A stretch of 64,000 bases of DNA from Modestobacter marinus. GTDB lineage: Bacteria > Actinomycetota > Actinomycetes > Mycobacteriales > Geodermatophilaceae. A model generated the notes under the pieces. That model saw only the letters and a program-made list of their open reading frames with translations, was not told where the DNA came from and made no database searches. Every line of letters starts with the position of its first letter. Position 1 is the stretch's first letter. Where the stretch lies: assembly GCF_019799945.1 (NCBI RefSeq), contig NZ_JABGCH010000022.1, forward strand, positions 24,678 to 88,677. The letters are read 5' to 3'. The translations under genes were made by a program, and so were the position numbers. Positions 60,988 through 64,000 of the stretch are shown here, in pieces.

Positions 60988-62157
60988 TCAGTCCGCCGGG
61001 CCGGCTGCCAGGGTGACCGTCGCCGAGTGCCCGGTGCCGGTGGTGTCGATCCAGGTGACCGTCACCTGGTCGCCGGGGTCGTAGCTGGACAGCGCGCTGG
61101 TCAGGTCGCCCGGCGAGGTCACCGTCGTCCCGCCGACGGCGGTGATGACGTCGCCGGTCGCGAGTCCCGCCGCGGCGGCCGGCCCGTCGGGGACGACGCC
61201 CGCGACCGCCGCACCGCCGCTGACGGCGGTCCGCACGGAGACCCCGAGGAACGCGGGGAGGCCCTGGTGGACCGTCTCGTCGTCGACGCCGGCGGTGATC
61301 TGCTCGGCGAGGTCGAGGGCCGTGTCGATCGGGATCGCGTAGGACTGGACGGCGCCGCCGGTGGAGGCCGCGGTGTCCATGCCGACCACCTCGCCCTCGG
61401 CGTCGAACAGCGGCCCGCCGGAGTCGCCGGCCTGCACGTCGGCGTTCGTCTCGATCAGCCCGGTGAGTTGCTCGGTGTCGCTGCCTGTCTCGTCGGTCGC
61501 GGTGATCGACTGGTCCAGCGAGGTGACCGTGCCGGCCGCGGCACTGGTCGAGGTGGGATCGCCGCCGGCGTTGCCCACCGCGGTGACGGCGTCGCCGACG
61601 GCCGCGCCGCCGTCGTCGTCGGCCTGCACGGTGTCCAGCCCGGCGGCGCCGGCGAGCTGCAGGACGGCGACGTCCTCGGTCGGGGCGGTGCCGACGACGG
61701 TGGCCGGGTAGCTCTGGCCGGTGCTCAGCACGGTCACCGTGATGCTCGTGGCGCCTTCGATGACGTGGTTGTTGGTGAGGACCTCGCCGTCGGAGGTGAG
61801 GATCATCCCGGTGCCGGCCGCCTCGGCGTCCTGGTAGCCCAGCACGGTGGTGATGTCGACGACGCCGACGAGCTGGTCGGCGGTGGCGGTCCCGGCGGCC
61901 GTGGTCGTCGCCGACGACCCGGTCCCGCTCGGGGAGCCGGCGCCGGGCAGGAAGCCGGCGCGGCCGGAGGAGATGACCGGTTCGGACGGCGCGGTCGTGG
62001 TCCGGGCCGCGCTGCTCCAGGTGTGGTCGTCCAGCGCGGCCTGCACGCCGAACACCGCGCTCGCGGCGATGCCCGCGGCGCCGAGAGCACCGATCGCCAC
62101 CGTGGTCGTCCGCCGGCGCTGGGCAGGAGGGGCCGGCGCCTCAGGGATCTCGTTCAC
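60988..62157 (-). CDS. Membrane-anchored HtrA/DegP-type serine protease with PDZ domain
   Basis: 389 aa from GTG 62157. An N-terminal cytoplasmic part (RRRTTT) is followed by one transmembrane helix (about 19-41), then a Ser/Thr/Gly-rich linker to about 95. The trypsin-like domain has His131 (NNHVIEG), Asp162 (TEDVAVL) and Ser246 (AGDSGGPL). The PDZ domain is at about 300-389 ([39 protein letters not shown]). It resembles actinobacterial PepD/HtrA proteases that remove misfolded envelope proteins. It is divergent from ribonuclease Z and appears monocistronic. Confidence 0.93.
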   Translation of the reverse strand: MNEIPEAPAPPAQRRRTTTVAIGALGAAGIAASAVFGVQAALDDHTWSSAARTTTAPSEPVISSGRAGFLPGAGSPSGTGSSATTTAAGTATADQLVGVVDITTVLGYQDAEAAGTGMILTSDGEVLTNNHVIEGATSITVTVLSTGQSYPATVVGTAPTEDVAVLQLAGAAGLDTVQADDDGGAAVGDAVTAVGNAGGDPTSTSAAAGTVTSLDQSITATDETGSDTEQLTGLIETNADVQAGDSGGPLFDAEGEVVGMDTAASTGGAVQSYAIPIDTALDLAEQITAGVDDETVHQGLPAFLGVSVRTAVSGGAAVAGVVPDGPAAAAGLATGDVITAVGGTTVTSPGDLTSALSSYDPGDQVTVTWIDTTGTGHSATVTLAAGPAD

Positions 62158-62246
62158 GAGGACAGGAAAGGCCCCGAGGTGAGGAGGGACCTGTGCGCCG
62201 GCCGGGAGTTCGCTGCGGACGCCCGCGGATCGCTAGCGTGCCGGGG

Positions 62247-63161
62247 GTGGCGGCCCGCGAACTCGTCGTCTTCGGCACCTCGAGCCAGGCCCCGACCCGC
62301 GACCGCAACCACAACGGCTACTTCCTCCGCTGGGACTCCCTCGGCCTGCTGTTCGACCCGGGGGAGGGCACGCAGCGGCAGATGCTGCTGGCCGGGGTGC
62401 CGAGCAGCGCGGTCGACCGGATCTGCCTGAGCCACTTCCACGGCGACCACTGCCTCGGGCTGCCGGGGGTGGTGCAGCGCCTGTCGCTGGACCGCGTGGC
62501 ACACCCGGTGCACGCGCACTACCCGGCGTCCGGGCAGGAGTTCTTCGACCGGCTGCGGCACGCGTCGGTGTTCCACGAGGTCGCCGACCTGCGCCCGGCG
62601 CCGGTCGCGGACGACGGGCCGGTGGCCACCGGCCGGTTCGGGACGCTCGAGGCGCGCCGGCTCAGCCACCCGGTCGAGTCCTTCGGCTACCGCCTGGTGG
62701 AGCCGGACGGACGGCGGATGCTGCCCGGGCGCCTCGCCGAGCTCGGGGTCGCCGGCCCGGACGTGGGCCGGCTGCAGGCCACCGGATCGCTGGCCGTCGG
62801 AGGGCGCACGGTGCGCGTGGAGCAGGTCAGCGTGCCGCGGTCCGGGCAGCGGTTCGCGTTCGTCATGGACACCCGGCTCTGCGACGCGGTGTTCGCGCTC
62901 GCCGACGGGGTGGACCTGCTGGTGGTCGAGGCGACGTTCCTCGAGGAGGACGCCGCGCTGGCCGAGCAGTTCGGCCACCTGACCGCCCGCCAGGCCGGCC
63001 GGGTCGCGGCGGAGTGCGGGGTGCGGCGGCTCGTGCTCACGCACTTCTCGCAGCGGTACCGGGACCCGGCGCGGTTCGCCGAGGAGGTCCGGGCGGTGTT
63101 CGACGGGGACGTCGTCGTCGCCGAGGACCTGCAGGTCGTCCCGGTGCCCTGGCGGGCCTGA
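62247..63161 (+). CDS. rnz: Ribonuclease Z (tRNA 3'-endonuclease)
   Basis: 304 aa from GTG 62247; GTG 62238 is in frame and also possible. The metallo-beta-lactamase zinc site [13 protein letters not shown] supplies His63, His65, Asp67 and His68, with further ligands in [26 protein letters not shown] and LTHFSQRY. RNase Z cuts tRNA precursors after the discriminator base; since both tRNA genes here encode CCA, its main targets may be CCA-less tRNAs elsewhere. The protein is normal length and monocistronic. Confidence 0.94.
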   Translation: MAARELVVFGTSSQAPTRDRNHNGYFLRWDSLGLLFDPGEGTQRQMLLAGVPSSAVDRICLSHFHGDHCLGLPGVVQRLSLDRVAHPVHAHYPASGQEFFDRLRHASVFHEVADLRPAPVADDGPVATGRFGTLEARRLSHPVESFGYRLVEPDGRRMLPGRLAELGVAGPDVGRLQATGSLAVGGRTVRVEQVSVPRSGQRFAFVMDTRLCDAVFALADGVDLLVVEATFLEEDAALAEQFGHLTARQAGRVAAECGVRRLVLTHFSQRYRDPARFAEEVRAVFDGDVVVAEDLQVVPVPWRA

Positions 63162-63291
63162 GGAGTCGGGCGTCACCGGTCCGCTCCCTCGGCCTCCCGC
63201 GGCGGCCGCTCCGGCTCCCGTCAGGTACTCCTGGGCCGGTTGACTCGGCTCAGCGGCCAGGGGCACCGGGGCCGACGTCCCGGGCGCTCGA

Positions 63292-63531
63292 TCAGCCGCT
63301 GAGTCGCGACCTCAGCAGCTGCTTGCCCTGCTCAGCGCCCTTGCGGCTTTCCGACTGCGCCTTGCGGAAGAGGTCGGCGAGCTCGCTGTCGCCGTCGCGG
63401 TCCGCGTCCTGGACGTAGCTCTCCAGACGAAGCGCATTGCTCAGGCACTGCTCGGTGAACCAGATGAGGTTGTAGTCCTTGTCCCGCGTCCCGGTGACCT
63501 CTCCGGTCTCCTGGCCACTCCCAGTGCTCAT
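63292..63531 (-). CDS. Small conserved protein (79 aa), KDYNLIWFTEQCLSNALRLESY type
   Basis: ATG 63531 with AGGAG five bases upstream; the longer reading is arginine-rich nonsense. The N-terminus MSTGSGQETGEVTGTRDKD is polar, and the core DYNLIWFTEQCLSNALRLESYVQDADRDGDSELADLFRKAQSESRKGAEQGKQLLRSRLSG is a likely two- or three-helix bundle with one Cys. I recall similar short proteins in many actinobacteria, with no known function. It is monocistronic; a 130-bp gap after its stop holds nothing I can name. Confidence 0.75.
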   Translation of the reverse strand: MSTGSGQETGEVTGTRDKDYNLIWFTEQCLSNALRLESYVQDADRDGDSELADLFRKAQSESRKGAEQGKQLLRSRLSG

Positions 63532-64000
63532 GTCCGCTCCTTCGCTTCGGTGAGGAGTCCGGTCTACTCGCCGACAGTCGGCTGCGTCCAGCACTCCCTG
63601 CCCGGCGTTCTCATCGAGCTGTCCGGCCGGGCGGGACCCCCGTCCGGCGGTGCGGACCAGGAGGGCCAGCAGCATCGGGATGGTCCTGCTGCTGCTCCGC
63701 CGAGCGAGTGCGCCACGCTCCAGCAGCCGAGCGGGCAGCGGTTCATCACCGCTGCCGCCTTCTGGCCAGCTCTGCGCGCCGCCGCCGTGGTGTCGCCCCG
63801 GTCGGAACGATCGCCACCAGGAGTCGGATGGGCCGGCGAGCCGGCCCTGGGTCCTGCCGACGCACACGTGCCCGTGCACGTGCACGTGGTGTGCCCGCCC
63901 GGCAGGGATCGAACAGCGGCGAACACTAGCCCGGGGCTTTCACGTCAGCCGTTGATCAGCGAGGTCGGGATATAGGAAAGGTGCTCCTGACCTGCAAGGA
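63532..64000. other. Terminal intergenic region, about 470 bp
   Basis: No convincing gene is found. Short open frames here lack ribosome sites and homology. A tRNA-like 3' fragment (minus strand, TTCGATCCCTGCC near 63905) lacks pairing arms. A/T-containing TATA at about 63971-63974 (CCTATA on the minus strand) could be a promoter for an upstream gene beyond the window or for the small protein. Confidence 0.4.

Noticed and set aside
63880-63930. tRNA gene on the minus strand
   Set aside because: A T-loop-like TTCGATC is present, but its stem does not pair and no D or anticodon arm is found.

Overview
This window is chromosomal DNA of a very GC-rich actinobacterium. Third codon positions are almost all G or C, GTG starts are common, and genes are densely packed on both strands. 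The gene content (bifunctional FO synthase FbiC for coenzyme F420, several Ser/Thr kinases, many PAS/GGDEF/EAL/STAS/ANTAR signalling proteins, NAD(P)H- and F420-type redox enzymes) and the overall style fit the family Geodermatophilaceae (Blastococcus, Geodermatophilus, Modestobacter). The family name is an inference. No rRNA, phage, insertion sequence or CRISPR array is visible. Two tRNA genes are present, Lys-CTT and His-GTG, each followed by a strong hairpin terminator.

Layout. 0-5 kb: the end of pruA, gluconokinase, an MFS transporter, an enoyl-CoA hydratase and tRNA-Lys. 5-13 kb: an L,D-transpeptidase, a PAS-GAF-PP2C phosphatase, a DUF2306 membrane protein divergent from a TetR regulator with two clear operators, a PAS-GGDEF-EAL protein, tRNA-His and oligoribonuclease. 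13-22 kb: an unknown 615-aa membrane protein, then a leucine/isovalerate (liu-type) catabolic cluster (TetR, methylcrotonyl-CoA carboxylase beta and alpha, acyl-CoA dehydrogenase) interrupted by a ferritin and a small four-cysteine protein. 22-28 kb: a quinone-reductase-like protein, an alpha/beta-hydrolase operon divergent from an ArsR-like regulator, a DUF885 protein and a PAP2 phosphatase.

28-34 kb holds the most unusual content. One gene encodes a single 1140-residue polypeptide combining a Ser/Thr kinase, two FHA domains, an ABC ATPase and an ABC2 membrane domain. It looks like mycobacterial PknF fused to the transporter Rv1747. It is followed by a receptor Ser/Thr kinase with an extracellular DUF6777-like domain and a repetitive Ser/Pro tail (DSVSPPPP, encoded by a 24-nt tandem repeat). 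Codon use in this block looks less GC-extreme than its neighbours.

34-46 kb: amylosucrase, an SRPBCC protein, fbiC, an ECF sigma / zinc-finger anti-sigma / ABC exporter operon, a flavin reductase divergent from a disulfide reductase, and NAD kinase. 46-50 kb: a four-gene operon with overlapping stop and start codons (class II aldolase, HAD phosphatase, dhaL, dhaK). 50-60 kb: a transglutaminase-like and an SGNH protein divergent across a 34-bp perfect inverted repeat, then a signalling cluster (PAS-GGDEF-EAL, STAS, CheB, CheR-PAS, PAS-GAF-ANTAR). 60-64 kb: a luciferase-like monooxygenase, an HtrA-type protease, ribonuclease Z and a small conserved protein.

Intergenic DNA carries its own pattern. 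Three copies of a C-rich element start directly after stop codons (pruA, a TetR gene, an ABC permease). Several other gene ends carry long near-perfect hairpins.
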